Positions 42,235-51,864 of a DNA stretch of 64,000 bases are shown in pieces. The DNA is from Paraburkholderia bryophila (GTDB lineage Bacteria > Pseudomonadota > Gammaproteobacteria > Burkholderiales > Burkholderiaceae). The number at the start of each line of letters is the position of its first letter. The first letter of the stretch is position 1. The stretch is taken from assembly GCF_003269035.1 (NCBI RefSeq), contig NZ_QLTK01000017.1, positions 90,008 to 154,007 of the forward strand. The letters are read 5' to 3'. Under the pieces are notes generated by a model. It was not told the DNA's origin and ran no database searches. It was given only the letters and a program-made list of their open reading frames with translations. A program made the position numbers and the translations under genes.

Positions 42235-43725
42235 ATGAACCAGCAAACGGCAGCAGCCCAACTCGCCACCGCGCAAGGCGGCACGGAATCCACGCTGCTC
42301 GACCAGATCGTCGAGAAAAGCCGCGTGGCGAAGTCCGAGTCCGAGCACGCGCGGGCGAAAGACCTGATCGGCGAACTCGTGCGCGAAGTGCTCGACGGCA
42401 CGGTGGTGGTGTCCGACAATCTTTCGGCCACGATCGACGCACGCGTCGCGGAACTCGATCGCCTGATTTCCACGCAACTGAGCGCGGTGATGCACGCGCC
42501 GCAGTTCCAGCGCATGGAAAGCACGTGGCGCGGTCTCGACTACCTGTGCAAGGAAAGCAACACCGGCAATACGGTCAAGATCAAGGCGCTGCATGCGCCC
42601 AAGCGCGACCTGGTGCGCGACTTCAAGACCGCGATCGAATTCGATCAGAGCGCGCTCTTCAAGAAGGTCTACGAAGAAGAATTCGGCACCTTCGGCGGCT
42701 CGCCGTTCGGCACGATCATCGGCGACTTCGAAGTGACGCGTCAGCCGGAAGACATGTACTTCATCGAGCAGATGTCGCACGTGGCAGCCGCCGCGCATGC
42801 GCCGTTCATCGCGTCGGCGTCGCCCGAACTGATGGGCCTCGAAAGCTTCGCCGATCTCGGCAAGCCGCGCGACCTCGGCAAGGTGTTCGACACGGTCGAA
42901 TACGCCAAGTGGAAGTCGTTCCGCGACGCTGAAGACTCGCGCTACGTCGGTCTGACGTTGCCGCGTTTTCTCGGTCGTCTGCCGTTCAATCCGAAAGACG
43001 GCGCCACGGCGGAAGGCTTCAACTTCGTCGAGGAAGTGGACGGCACCGATCACAGCAAGTACCTGTGGTGTAACGCGGCGTGGGCGTTCGCTGCCCGCCT
43101 GACCGCGGCATTCGACGACTTCGGCTGGTGCGCGGCGATTCGTGGCGTGGAAGGCGGCGGTCTGGTCGAAGATCTGCCCACTCACACGTTCAAGACCGAC
43201 GACGGCGAAGTCGCGCTGAAATGCCCGACCGAAATCGCCATTACCGATCGCCGCGAAAAGGAACTGAGCGACCTCGGCTTCATTCCGCTCGTGCACTGCA
43301 AGAACTCGGACTACGCCGCGTTCTTCGCCGCGCAATCGGTGCAGAAGCCGAAGAAGTACAGCACCGACAGCGCCAACGCGAACGCCGTGCTGTCCGCGCA
43401 GTTGCAATACATCTTCTCGGTGTCGCGCGTCGCGCACTACCTGAAGGCGATGATGCGCGACAAGATCGGTAGTTTCGCGTCGGCGCAGAACGTCGAAGTT
43501 TTCCTGAACCGTTGGATCTCGCAATACGTGCTGCTCGACGATAACGCGACCCAGGAACAGAAGGCGCAGTTCCCGCTGCGCGAGGCATCGATTCAGGTCT
43601 CGGAGATTCCGGGCAAGCCTGGTGCGTATCGTTCGGTCGCATTCCTGCGTCCGCACTTTCAACTGGACGAGCTGTCGATCTCTTTGCGGCTTGTCGCTGA
43701 CCTGCCGAAACCGGCAAATTCATAA
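42235..43725 (+). CDS. tssC: T6SS sheath large subunit TssC (VipB)
   Basis: A 496-residue sheath protein. Typical segments include FQRMESTWRGLDYLCKESNTG, EEFGTFGGSPFGTIIGDFE and the late PLREASIQVSEIPGKPGAYRSVAFLRPHFQLDELSISLRLVADLP. It assembles with TssB around the Hcp tube and contracts to drive secretion. The N-terminal helix should carry the ClpV recognition site. It follows tssB by 18 bases and is followed by a hairpin before hcp. Confidence 0.97.
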   Translation: MNQQTAAAQLATAQGGTESTLLDQIVEKSRVAKSESEHARAKDLIGELVREVLDGTVVVSDNLSATIDARVAELDRLISTQLSAVMHAPQFQRMESTWRGLDYLCKESNTGNTVKIKALHAPKRDLVRDFKTAIEFDQSALFKKVYEEEFGTFGGSPFGTIIGDFEVTRQPEDMYFIEQMSHVAAAAHAPFIASASPELMGLESFADLGKPRDLGKVFDTVEYAKWKSFRDAEDSRYVGLTLPRFLGRLPFNPKDGATAEGFNFVEEVDGTDHSKYLWCNAAWAFAARLTAAFDDFGWCAAIRGVEGGGLVEDLPTHTFKTDDGEVALKCPTEIAITDRREKELSDLGFIPLVHCKNSDYAAFFAAQSVQKPKKYSTDSANANAVLSAQLQYIFSVSRVAHYLKAMMRDKIGSFASAQNVEVFLNRWISQYVLLDDNATQEQKAQFPLREASIQVSEIPGKPGAYRSVAFLRPHFQLDELSISLRLVADLPKPANS

Positions 43726-43739
43726 ACGAAAGTCCAGAA

Positions 43740-43762
43740 AACCCGTGCGGGCCGCACGGGTT
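43740..43762 (+). terminator. Hairpin between tssC and hcp
   Basis: AACCCGTGC and GCACGGGTT form a perfect 9-bp stem with a 5-base GGGCC loop, in the 74-bp gap between tssC and hcp. No T-run follows (GGCTGTT). It is better read as a partial terminator or an mRNA-processing/stabilising hairpin that sets hcp apart from the sheath genes than as a full stop. Confidence 0.55.
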
Positions 43763-43799
43763 GGCTGTTAAAACCACCTCTTTGGGGAGTCGATGAGTT

Positions 43800-44303
43800 A
43801 TGAAGGATATCTATTTAAAATTCGGCAATCCGGCGATCAAAGGCGAGTCTGCCGATAAAGATCACGCTGGTTGGATCGAAATTGATTCGTGGAGCCACTC
43901 GATTACGCAACCGCGTTCGGCAACGGCTTCCACGGCCGGTGGTCACACGTCCGAGCGTTGCGAGCATTCGGACATGCAGTTCACGAAAGACATCGACGTG
44001 GTCAGCCCGTTGATCTATCAACACGCATCGGGCGGCACGACGTTCGACGAAGTCACGATCGACTTCATGCGTTCGGATGGTGAAGGCAACCGCATCAAGT
44101 ACCTGGAAGTGAAACTCAAGTACGTGATCATTTCGAGCGTCACGCCGAGCGTGGTGGGTGAAGGCCTGCCGTCGGAACAGTTCTCGCTGAAGTACGCAGC
44201 CGTGCAGTGGAAGTACACGCAGCAAAAGATCGGCGGCAATCAGGGCGGCAACGCGCAAGGCGCGTGGAGCCTGACGAAGAACGACAAGACGTACGCGGTC
44301 TGA
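43800..44303 (+). CDS. hcp: T6SS tube protein Hcp (TssD)
   Basis: A 167-residue Hcp, the hexameric ring that stacks into the inner tube and is secreted. The family start (DIYLKFGNPAIKGESADKDHAGWIEIDSWSHSI) and the KYLEVKLKYVIISSVTPSV and SLKYAAVQWKYTQQK segments are intact. No C-terminal effector extension is present; the tail is a short GGNQGGNAQGAWSLTKNDKTYAV. It follows tssC after a hairpin, suggesting independent control of its abundant message. Confidence 0.97.
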   Translation: MKDIYLKFGNPAIKGESADKDHAGWIEIDSWSHSITQPRSATASTAGGHTSERCEHSDMQFTKDIDVVSPLIYQHASGGTTFDEVTIDFMRSDGEGNRIKYLEVKLKYVIISSVTPSVVGEGLPSEQFSLKYAAVQWKYTQQKIGGNQGGNAQGAWSLTKNDKTYAV

Positions 44304-44388
44304 TGTCGCGGCGCGGGCGGCATGCACGGTGTGAAAACGCCGGCGTGCGCCGACCGCGCCTCGCATCGGCCGGATTCTTCGGACTCTG

Positions 44389-44868
44389 ATGAAACGCTTC
44401 GAACCCAGCTTTCTCGACAAGCTGTTCGACGACGAACCGCATCTGCCGGCGTCCCCGGCGATGCGGCAATTGTCGTTGGAAGAATTGAAGAGCACGGTTG
44501 CACGCGACGTGGAAGCGATCCTGAATACGCGGATCGCGCTGACCGAGCATGAGCTCGCGGCGCTGCCGGAATGTCAGCAATCGGTGCTCACGTATGGGCT
44601 GAACGATTTCGCGGGCCTGAGTCTCGCGAGCCATTACGACCGCACGTTTATCTGCAAATCGATTCAACAGGCCATCGCGCGGCATGAGCCGCGCCTGCAG
44701 CAGGTGGCGGTCACGCTCGAGTTGAATGAACAATCCACCAACGCGCTGAACTTTGCGATTCAGGCGCTGCTGGTGGTCCACCCGGCGGAAGAACCGGTGA
44801 GTTTCGACGCCATGTTGCAGCCGTCCACCTTGCAGTACTCGGTGACGCGCGCTCGCGCGAAGCTGTAG
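44389..44868 (+). CDS. tssE: T6SS baseplate protein TssE (gp25-like)
   Basis: A 159-residue phage-gp25-like baseplate wedge subunit that starts sheath polymerisation. The pattern RFEPSFLDKLFDDEP near the start, then SVARDVEAILNTR-type (here LKSTVARDVEAILNTRIAL) and SVLTYGLNDFAGLS, is characteristic. Length fits the family. It lies 85 bases after hcp and 129 bases before tssF; a 7-bp stem hairpin (44935-44954) sits in the latter gap. Confidence 0.95.
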   Translation: MKRFEPSFLDKLFDDEPHLPASPAMRQLSLEELKSTVARDVEAILNTRIALTEHELAALPECQQSVLTYGLNDFAGLSLASHYDRTFICKSIQQAIARHEPRLQQVAVTLELNEQSTNALNFAIQALLVVHPAEEPVSFDAMLQPSTLQYSVTRARAKL

Positions 44869-44997
44869 TCGCTGCGCACGGCTGCACGTGTGCCGTATCA
44901 GTGTTTAGCAGTATCTTGAGTAGCGCCTCGCCGCCGCCGTTACGCGCAACGGCGAGATGAGACGGGGCGCGGAAGGTTCAGGACCGGGGATAGATCG

Positions 44998-46833
44998 ATG
45001 GAAGAATTGCTGCCGTATTACGAGCGCGAATTATCATTTCTGCGGCGCTATTCGCGCGATTTCGCCGAGCGCTATCCGAAGATCGCGGCGCGTCTGGCCA
45101 TGTCCGGCGAGCACTGCGAGGATCCGCACGTCGAGCGGATGATCGAGTCGTTCGCGCTGCTGGGCGCGCGTATCAACAAGAAACTCGACGACGATTACCC
45201 CGAATTCACCGAAGCGCTGCTGGAAGTGCTGTATCCCCACTACCTGAGGCCGTTTCCGTCGTGTTCGATCGCGCAACTGGGCACCTCGGCGGCACTCAGC
45301 CATCTGACCGAGCCGGTGCTGATCGAACGCGGCACCGAACTGAAGTCGCGCCCCATTCGCGGCGTGCAATGCCGGTTCCGCACCGCTTACGACGTCACGC
45401 TGGCGCCGATCCGCATCTCGGAGGCGAAGTACACGTCGGTGGCCATGGCGCCGAGCGCGACCGTGCTGCCGGGCAACGCCACGGCGATCGTGTCGATCAC
45501 TTTCGAATCCACCGCGCCGCTCGATCTGGCCGCGTTGAAACTGAGCACGCTGCGCGCGCATCTGCACGGCGAGCAGTCGTTCATCGCGGCGCTGTCGGAC
45601 TGCCTGTTCGTCAATGCCATGGCCACCTACGTGGAAGCCGACCGGCGCGGCGTGTGGACGCCGCTGCGCGTTTCACCGCTCGAGCAGGCCGGTTTCGACG
45701 AAGACGACGCGCTGATCGACTATCCGGCCAAATCGCATCCGGCCTACCGGTTGCTGACCGAATACTTCGCGTTCCCCGAGAAATTCAATTTCGCCGACTT
45801 CGATCTGGCCGCGATGACGCGCGCCAGCGGCCGCTGCCAGCGTCTGACGCTGCATGTGGTGCTCAAGGAAGTGCGCAGCGATTCGCACATGGCGCGCCTG
45901 CTCGATTCGTTGTCGGCGCATCATTTCCGGCTGTTCTGTTCGCCGGTGGTGAATCTGTTCGAGCAGCACGGCGAGCCGATCCGGATCAGCCATCAGGCGA
46001 TTTCGTATCCCGTGATCGCGGAATCGCGCCGTGCCTTCGCCTACGAGGTCTATTCGATCGACTCGGTGAAACTCGTCAGGCAGCAGGCGCACGAGGAATC
46101 GGTGATCGAGTTCCGGCCGTTTTACTCGCTGCATCACGGCGAAGCGGCGCGTGCCGGCCACTACTGGTTCGCGCGGCGCAACGACTGGGTCGCGCAGAAA
46201 AGCCCCGGCTACGAGACGGAAATCTCGATCGTCGATATCGACTTCGAGCCCGCCGCGCCGCAGACCGATACCTTGAGTCTCGATCTGACCTGCACGAATC
46301 GCGACTTGCCCGCGGGCCTCGCGGTGGGGCTGGAAGGCGGCGATCTGTATCTCGAGGGCGGCTCGCTGACCGGCAGCATTTCGATGCTGCGCCGGCCTAC
46401 GCCGAGTGTGCGTTTCGAGCGCGGGCGCGCCTCGCACTGGCGGCTGATTTCGCATCTGGCGCTGAATCATGTGTCGCTTGCCAATAGCGGCCTGTCGGCG
46501 TTGAAGGAAATGCTGGTGCTCTACGATTTGCGGCGCACGGCGGTGTCGGCGCGGCATATCGACGGACTGGTCGGCATCGAACAGCGTGCCGCCGTGCAAT
46601 GGCTGCCCGGCAAGCCGTTCGCCACCTTCGTGCGCGGCATCGAGATTCGTTTGACGATCGACGAAGAACATTTCGTCGGCACGAGTCTCGCTTCGTTCGT
46701 GCGGGTCATCGACACGTTTTTTGGGCTGTACGTGCATCTGAACAGCTTTGTGCAACTGGTCGTCGTGTCGAAGCGCACGGGCGAGGAGATTCTGCGATGC
46801 AAACCGCGCAGCGGCGAGTCGATCCTGGCGTAG
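44998..46833 (+). CDS. tssF: T6SS baseplate protein TssF
   Basis: A 611-residue baseplate subunit. The family start EELLPYYERELSFLRRYSRDFAERYPKIAARLAMSGEHCEDPHVERMIESFALLGARINKKLDDDYPEF is intact, as is the C-terminal FVRVIDTFFGLYVHLNSFVQLVVVSKRTGEEILRCKPRSGE. It forms a TssF2-TssG complex that recruits TssK and VgrG. Its last 37 bases overlap tssG, so the two are translationally coupled. The ATG at 44998 is at the natural start. Confidence 0.97.
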   Translation: MEELLPYYERELSFLRRYSRDFAERYPKIAARLAMSGEHCEDPHVERMIESFALLGARINKKLDDDYPEFTEALLEVLYPHYLRPFPSCSIAQLGTSAALSHLTEPVLIERGTELKSRPIRGVQCRFRTAYDVTLAPIRISEAKYTSVAMAPSATVLPGNATAIVSITFESTAPLDLAALKLSTLRAHLHGEQSFIAALSDCLFVNAMATYVEADRRGVWTPLRVSPLEQAGFDEDDALIDYPAKSHPAYRLLTEYFAFPEKFNFADFDLAAMTRASGRCQRLTLHVVLKEVRSDSHMARLLDSLSAHHFRLFCSPVVNLFEQHGEPIRISHQAISYPVIAESRRAFAYEVYSIDSVKLVRQQAHEESVIEFRPFYSLHHGEAARAGHYWFARRNDWVAQKSPGYETEISIVDIDFEPAAPQTDTLSLDLTCTNRDLPAGLAVGLEGGDLYLEGGSLTGSISMLRRPTPSVRFERGRASHWRLISHLALNHVSLANSGLSALKEMLVLYDLRRTAVSARHIDGLVGIEQRAAVQWLPGKPFATFVRGIEIRLTIDEEHFVGTSLASFVRVIDTFFGLYVHLNSFVQLVVVSKRTGEEILRCKPRSGESILA

Positions 46834-47906
46834 TCGAGCAACTGCTCGACGAGCCGCATCGCTTCGAATTTTTTCAGGCGGTGCGGATTCTCGAGAAGTG
46901 GTTCGCACAACGAGCGCCGTCAAACAGTGGAAATTCGGGCAACCTGCGTCCCGGCGAAATCGTCGCGCAGCGCATTGCGTTTCGCAACACGCTGTCCATG
47001 TCGTTTCCGCCGAGCGAGATTCACGACGCGCAGTCCTATGGCGGCGAAGGCGCACCGCTGAAAGACAAGGCGCAGCGCAGCGAGGCGCTCGCGGATGGCT
47101 CGCTGGAGAAGGTGGATATCACGCCGGCGTTCTTCGGGCTGCTCGGCGGGCAGGGCGCGTTGCCGCTGCATTACACCGAGCAGATCGTGGCGCGCGAGCA
47201 TATCAAGCGGGATCGCGCCGCGCGTGAATTCTTCGACGTGTTTTCGAACCGCGCCACCGCGCTGTTCTACGCGGCGTGGAAGAAGTACCGCCTGCCGTTT
47301 CACTACGAGCTGGATCGTGACGAACGCTATCTGCCGCTGTTGCTGGCGCTGGCCGGCGTTGCCGACGACGACACGCGCAACAGCCTGCAAAGCGGCGAGG
47401 GCGCGCTGTTCGATGAAGCGATCGCCGGCTACGCGCTGGCCGCGCGGCATCGGCCGGTGTCGGCGGCGTATCTGCAGCGCACGCTGTCCGAGTACTTCAA
47501 GGTGCGGGTGCGGGTCGAGCAGTTCGTCGGCAAATGGTACGACGTGCCGCCCGATCAACTGACCGTGCTCGGCAGCGTCAACGCCACGCTGGGCGCCACC
47601 GCGCTGGCGGGCGAACGCGTCTGGCAGCGCGACATGCGGGCCCGCCTCGTGATCGGGCCGCTCGACAAGGCCGAATACGAAGCCTTCCTGCCCGGCGCCG
47701 ACCGCGCCGTCGCGCTGGAGCGCATGTTGACGCTGCTGGCCGGCGTCACCCTGGAATACGAAGTCTCGCTGGTGCTGCGCCGCAAGGAAGTGGGGCCGAG
47801 CCAGTTGAGCCACGGCGCGCGTCTCGGTTGGGACGCGTTCCTGTGCACGCGGGAAGCCGACCGTGACCGGACGGACGCCCGCTACGAATTGCACGTGATT
47901 CACTGA
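46797..47906 (+). CDS. tssG: T6SS baseplate protein TssG
   Basis: A 369-residue baseplate subunit. Typical features are VVEQLLDEPHRFEFFQAVRILEKWF near the start, VDITPAFFGLLGGQGALPLHYTE, and the late GARLGWDAFLCT. The ATG at 46797 lies inside the tssF end with GAGGAG 8 bases upstream, which decides the start. Overlap with tssF is 37 bases. It ends 35 bases before tssH. Confidence 0.95.
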   Translation: MQTAQRRVDPGVVEQLLDEPHRFEFFQAVRILEKWFAQRAPSNSGNSGNLRPGEIVAQRIAFRNTLSMSFPPSEIHDAQSYGGEGAPLKDKAQRSEALADGSLEKVDITPAFFGLLGGQGALPLHYTEQIVAREHIKRDRAAREFFDVFSNRATALFYAAWKKYRLPFHYELDRDERYLPLLLALAGVADDDTRNSLQSGEGALFDEAIAGYALAARHRPVSAAYLQRTLSEYFKVRVRVEQFVGKWYDVPPDQLTVLGSVNATLGATALAGERVWQRDMRARLVIGPLDKAEYEAFLPGADRAVALERMLTLLAGVTLEYEVSLVLRRKEVGPSQLSHGARLGWDAFLCTREADRDRTDARYELHVIH

Positions 47907-47941
47907 CCATAACGATAGAACCTGGACCCGGATCGCACGAC

Positions 47942-50653
47942 ATGAGCACGTCCCTCAACACCCTGATCGCCAAACTGAATCCGACCTGCCGGCAGGCGGC
48001 CCTGCTGGCGGCGAACAATTGTCTCGCGCGCGGTCACTACGAGGTCGACCTCGAGCATCTGCTGCTGGCGCTGCTGGACGAACCGGCGAGCGATGTCGCG
48101 CTGGTGCTGCGGGCGAGCCGGATCGACCCGCACGCGTTGCGCGCGGATCTCGAACGCGAATTGCAGCGGCTCAAAACCGGCAATACGCGCACGCCGGTGT
48201 TTTCAAAGCAGTTGATCGATCTGCTCGAGCAGGCATGGCTGATCGCGTCGCTCGATTCGCAGATTGGCCGCATCCGCTCCGGGCATTTGTTGCTGGCGCT
48301 GTTGAGCGCGCCCGATCTCGCGCAGTTTGCCGAGCGCATGTCGCCGTTGCTGCGCGACGTGCGCGTGACCGACCTGAAGCACAAGTTCGACGAACTCACC
48401 GCGGGCTCGCGCGAAGCGGAACGCAGCAGCGCCGCCGGCAATGCTGGTGACGCCGGTGGCGACGCGAACGATACCGCGCCGAACGAAGCCGTGCCCGGCG
48501 CGCCGTCGAAAACGCCTGCGCTCGACACGTACACCAGCAACCTCACGCAGCGCGCGCGTGACGGCAAGATCGATCCGGTGATCGGCCGCGAAGCCGAAAT
48601 TCGCCAGACCATCGACATCCTGATGCGCCGCCGTCAGAACAACCCGATCATGACGGGGGAGGCAGGCGTCGGCAAAACGGCCGTGGTGGAAGGTCTCGCG
48701 TTGCGTATCGCCGCCGACGACGTGCCCGCGCCGCTCAAGGGCGTCGCGCTGCACGTGCTCGACATGGGTCTGCTGCAGGCCGGCGCGAGCGTGAAGGGCG
48801 AGTTCGAAAACCGCCTGAAGAACGTGATCGACGAGGTCAAGAAGAGCCCGCATCCGATCATTCTGTTTATCGACGAGGCGCATACGATTATTGGCGCCGG
48901 CGGCCAGGCCGGTCAGAACGACGCGGCCAATCTGCTGAAGCCGGCCTTGGCGCGCGGTGAATTGCGTACCATCGCGGCGACCACGTGGAGCGAGTACAAG
49001 AAGTACTTCGAGAAAGACGCGGCGCTCGCGCGGCGCTTCCAGGTCGTGAAGATCGAGGAACCGAACGAGACGCTCGCCGCGGCGATGCTGCGCGGCATGG
49101 CGGCGCTGATGGAAAAGCACTTCAACGTACGCGTGCTCGACGACGCGATTACCGAGGCAGTGCGCCTGTCGCATCGCTACATTAGCGGCCGGCAACTGCC
49201 GGACAAGGCGATCAGCGTGCTCGACACGGCCTGCGCGAAGGTGGCGTTGGCGCATAGCTCGACCCCGGCCGCGATCGACGACACGAAGAAAAGTCTCGAA
49301 CGGATCGACGCCGAAATCGCCGCGCTGGAACGCGAAGTGGTGAGTGGCGCAGTGCATGACGAGCGGCTGGCGGAGTTGCGTGAACTGCGCGAGGCAGATG
49401 TCAAGGCGCTTGCGGAAGACGAAGCCCGCTACGACAAGGAACGCGCGCTGGTCGCGGAGATCGTCGGCTTGCGCGCCGAGCTCGACGCGGCGCGCGCGAG
49501 CAGCGCGAACGGCGAACTTGCTGAACATGCCGAACACACGAATAACGCCGGCAAGGCACAAGCCGCACGCGAAACCCTCGCCGCGCGCGTCGCCGAACTG
49601 CGCGCGCTGCAAGGCAACCAGCCGATGGTGCCGCTGCAGGTGGACGGCCACGTGGTCGCCGAAATCGTCGCGTCATGGACCGGCATTCCGCTCGGCCGCA
49701 TGATCAAGGACGAAATCCAGACCGTGCTGAACCTGCAGCCGCTGCTGGCCGCACGCGTGATCGGCCAGGACCACGCGCTCGACGCGATCGCGCAGCGTGT
49801 GCGTACCGCCAGCGCCAGTCTCGAAGACCCGAACAAGCCGCGCGGCGTGTTCATGTTCGTGGGCCCCTCGGGCGTCGGCAAGACCGAGACCGCGCTGGCG
49901 CTGGCCGACGTGCTGTACGGCGGCGAGCGCAAGATGGTCACGATCAACATGAGCGAGTATCAGGAGGCGCACAGCGTCTCCGGTCTGAAAGGCTCTCCGC
50001 CGGGCTACGTGGGTTATGGCGAGGGCGGCGTGCTGACCGAAGCGGTGCGGCGCAATCCGTATTCGGTGGTGCTGCTCGACGAAGTCGAAAAGGCCCACCC
50101 CGACGTGCTCGAAATGTTCTTTCAGGTGTTCGACAAAGGCACGATGGACGACGCCGAAGGCCGCGAGATCGACTTCCGCAACACGCTGATCATTCTGACC
50201 TCGAACGTCGGCTCGCAGGCGGTCATGCAGGCTTGCCTGAACAAGAGCGCCGAGGAACTGCCGGATGCCGACGAACTGGCCGAGACGTTGCGCCCGCAAC
50301 TGTACAAGACGTTCAAACCGGCCTTTCTCGGCCGCATGAAAGTGGTGCCGTACTACCCGATTTCCGACGACGTGCTCGCCGAAATCATCGAGCTGAAACT
50401 GGAGCGGATTCGCCGCCGCATCGAAGCGAATCACAAGGCCGTATTCGAGTGGGACGAGTCGCTGGTCGACGCCGTGCTCGCGCGTTGCACCGAGGTGGAT
50501 TCGGGCGCCCGCAACGTCGACCATATTCTGAACGGCACGCTGTTGCCCGAGGTCGCGCAGCAGGTGCTGGAGCGCATCGCGAACGGCGCCGCAATCGAGC
50601 GCATTTCGGTGCGTGCGAGCGAAGCCGGCGAGTTCGACTACACCGTCGTGTAA
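47942..50653 (+). CDS. tssH: T6SS AAA+ ATPase TssH (ClpV)
   Basis: A 903-residue Clp-family unfoldase that disassembles contracted TssBC sheath. Two AAA+ modules are present: Walker A GEAGVGKT near residue 240 with IILFIDEAHTIIGAGG, and GPSGVGKTE near 641 with VVLLDEVEKAHPDV. The ClpV-type N-domain (about 1-150) starts STSLNTLIAKLNPTCRQAALLAANNCLARGHYEVDLEHLLLALLDE, which separates it from ClpB. It is in the operon between tssG and tssA. Also known as clpV. Confidence 0.97.
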   Translation: MSTSLNTLIAKLNPTCRQAALLAANNCLARGHYEVDLEHLLLALLDEPASDVALVLRASRIDPHALRADLERELQRLKTGNTRTPVFSKQLIDLLEQAWLIASLDSQIGRIRSGHLLLALLSAPDLAQFAERMSPLLRDVRVTDLKHKFDELTAGSREAERSSAAGNAGDAGGDANDTAPNEAVPGAPSKTPALDTYTSNLTQRARDGKIDPVIGREAEIRQTIDILMRRRQNNPIMTGEAGVGKTAVVEGLALRIAADDVPAPLKGVALHVLDMGLLQAGASVKGEFENRLKNVIDEVKKSPHPIILFIDEAHTIIGAGGQAGQNDAANLLKPALARGELRTIAATTWSEYKKYFEKDAALARRFQVVKIEEPNETLAAAMLRGMAALMEKHFNVRVLDDAITEAVRLSHRYISGRQLPDKAISVLDTACAKVALAHSSTPAAIDDTKKSLERIDAEIAALEREVVSGAVHDERLAELRELREADVKALAEDEARYDKERALVAEIVGLRAELDAARASSANGELAEHAEHTNNAGKAQAARETLAARVAELRALQGNQPMVPLQVDGHVVAEIVASWTGIPLGRMIKDEIQTVLNLQPLLAARVIGQDHALDAIAQRVRTASASLEDPNKPRGVFMFVGPSGVGKTETALALADVLYGGERKMVTINMSEYQEAHSVSGLKGSPPGYVGYGEGGVLTEAVRRNPYSVVLLDEVEKAHPDVLEMFFQVFDKGTMDDAEGREIDFRNTLIILTSNVGSQAVMQACLNKSAEELPDADELAETLRPQLYKTFKPAFLGRMKVVPYYPISDDVLAEIIELKLERIRRRIEANHKAVFEWDESLVDAVLARCTEVDSGARNVDHILNGTLLPEVAQQVLERIANGAAIERISVRASEAGEFDYTVV

Positions 50654-50734
50654 CGAGCCGCAGCCACACTGCGGCGCGCTCGCACGTTAGCCATTCTGTT
50701 TAACTGCCGTACCGGACACTTATTGCATTCTGTC

Positions 50735-51838
50735 ATGCCGACTAATCTGGACACCCTGCTGGCGCCGCTCGGCGAAACCTCGCCGTGCGGCGACGATCTG
50801 CTGTTTTCCGCCGATTTCGACGCAATCCAGCACGCGCGCCGTTTCGAAGATCCCTCGCTCGATCAGGGCGAGTGGGTTACGGACATCAAGGAGGCCGACT
50901 GGCCGTTCGTGGTGGAACGCACGAGCGCGTTGCTGCAAACGCAGACCAAAGACCTGCGGCTCGCCGTCTGGCTGACGGAGGCGCTCGCGCTCGAAGAGGG
51001 CATGAGCGGTCTCACGCACGGCTATGCGCTGCTGACCGGACTGTGCGAACGCTATTGGGACACCGTGCATCCGCTGCCGGAAGGCGACGACACCGAGTAT
51101 CGGCTCGGCAATGTGGCGTGGCTCGTGGGCCGCACTGGCGAACTGCTGCGCGCCATGCCGCTGACCTCGTCGCAAGGCAACGCGTACAGCACGATCGATT
51201 GGGACGTGGCCACGCACGTCGCGCAAGCCGTCAAGCGCGACCCGGATCACGCGGACGACATCGCGCGTGGCAAGCCGTCCATCGAGCAGATCGAAGCGTC
51301 GAAGCGCGCCACGCCGCCGGCGTTCTACACGACGCTGCTGGCGGATCTGAAAGCGTTCGAGGCCGCCATGCTCGCGCTCGAACAGGAACTCGACCGCCGC
51401 GCCGCCGACGCCGCGCCGAGTTTCCGTCAGGCGAAAGACGCCTATGAGAACGTCTTCCGCCTGGTCGAACGGTTTGCACGCGAACTGGGCGTGAGCGCGG
51501 AAACGCCGCAACCCAAAGCCCCCGCGCCGAGCGAGCAAGAACGCGCCGAGCCGACCTTCAAGACTTCACCGCAACGCGAGGAACCCGTGTTGACGACTAC
51601 GCCGACCAGCCCGATTGCAGGAATTCAAAACCGTGCGCAAGCCGTCGCGCAGTTGCGCGCGGTGGCCCGGTTCTTTCGCGGCACGGAGCCGCATAATCCG
51701 GCCGCCTACTTTGCCGAGAAAGCCGCCGAGGCCGCGGATATGCCGTTGCATCAATGGCTCTCGACGGTGGTGAAAGACGACGGCTCGCTCGCCCATATTC
51801 GCGAGTTGCTGGGCGTGAAGCCGGACGAGAAAAGCTGA
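50735..51838 (+). CDS. tssA: T6SS baseplate/cap protein TssA
   Basis: A 367-residue TssA with the ImpA_N domain at the start (LLAPLGETSPCGDDLLFSADFDAIQHARRFEDPSLDQGEWVTDIKEADWPFVVERTSALL). A linker rich in Pro/Glu (about 250-290) leads to a C-terminal part (NRAQAVAQLRAVARFFRGTEPHNPAAYFAEKAAEAADMPLHQWLSTVV) that forms the ring in TssA of this class. It coordinates sheath and tube growth. The ATG at 50735 is preferred to an upstream TTG. It is last of the rightward core genes. Confidence 0.94.
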   Translation: MPTNLDTLLAPLGETSPCGDDLLFSADFDAIQHARRFEDPSLDQGEWVTDIKEADWPFVVERTSALLQTQTKDLRLAVWLTEALALEEGMSGLTHGYALLTGLCERYWDTVHPLPEGDDTEYRLGNVAWLVGRTGELLRAMPLTSSQGNAYSTIDWDVATHVAQAVKRDPDHADDIARGKPSIEQIEASKRATPPAFYTTLLADLKAFEAAMLALEQELDRRAADAAPSFRQAKDAYENVFRLVERFARELGVSAETPQPKAPAPSEQERAEPTFKTSPQREEPVLTTTPTSPIAGIQNRAQAVAQLRAVARFFRGTEPHNPAAYFAEKAAEAADMPLHQWLSTVVKDDGSLAHIRELLGVKPDEKS

Positions 51839-51864
51839 TCCCACCGGGATTCATAAAGAACGAC

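Noticed and set aside
41278..43662. 794-codon frame antisense to tssB and tssC
   Set aside because: Both sheath genes are unambiguous on the plus strand; the antisense product has no recognisable domain.
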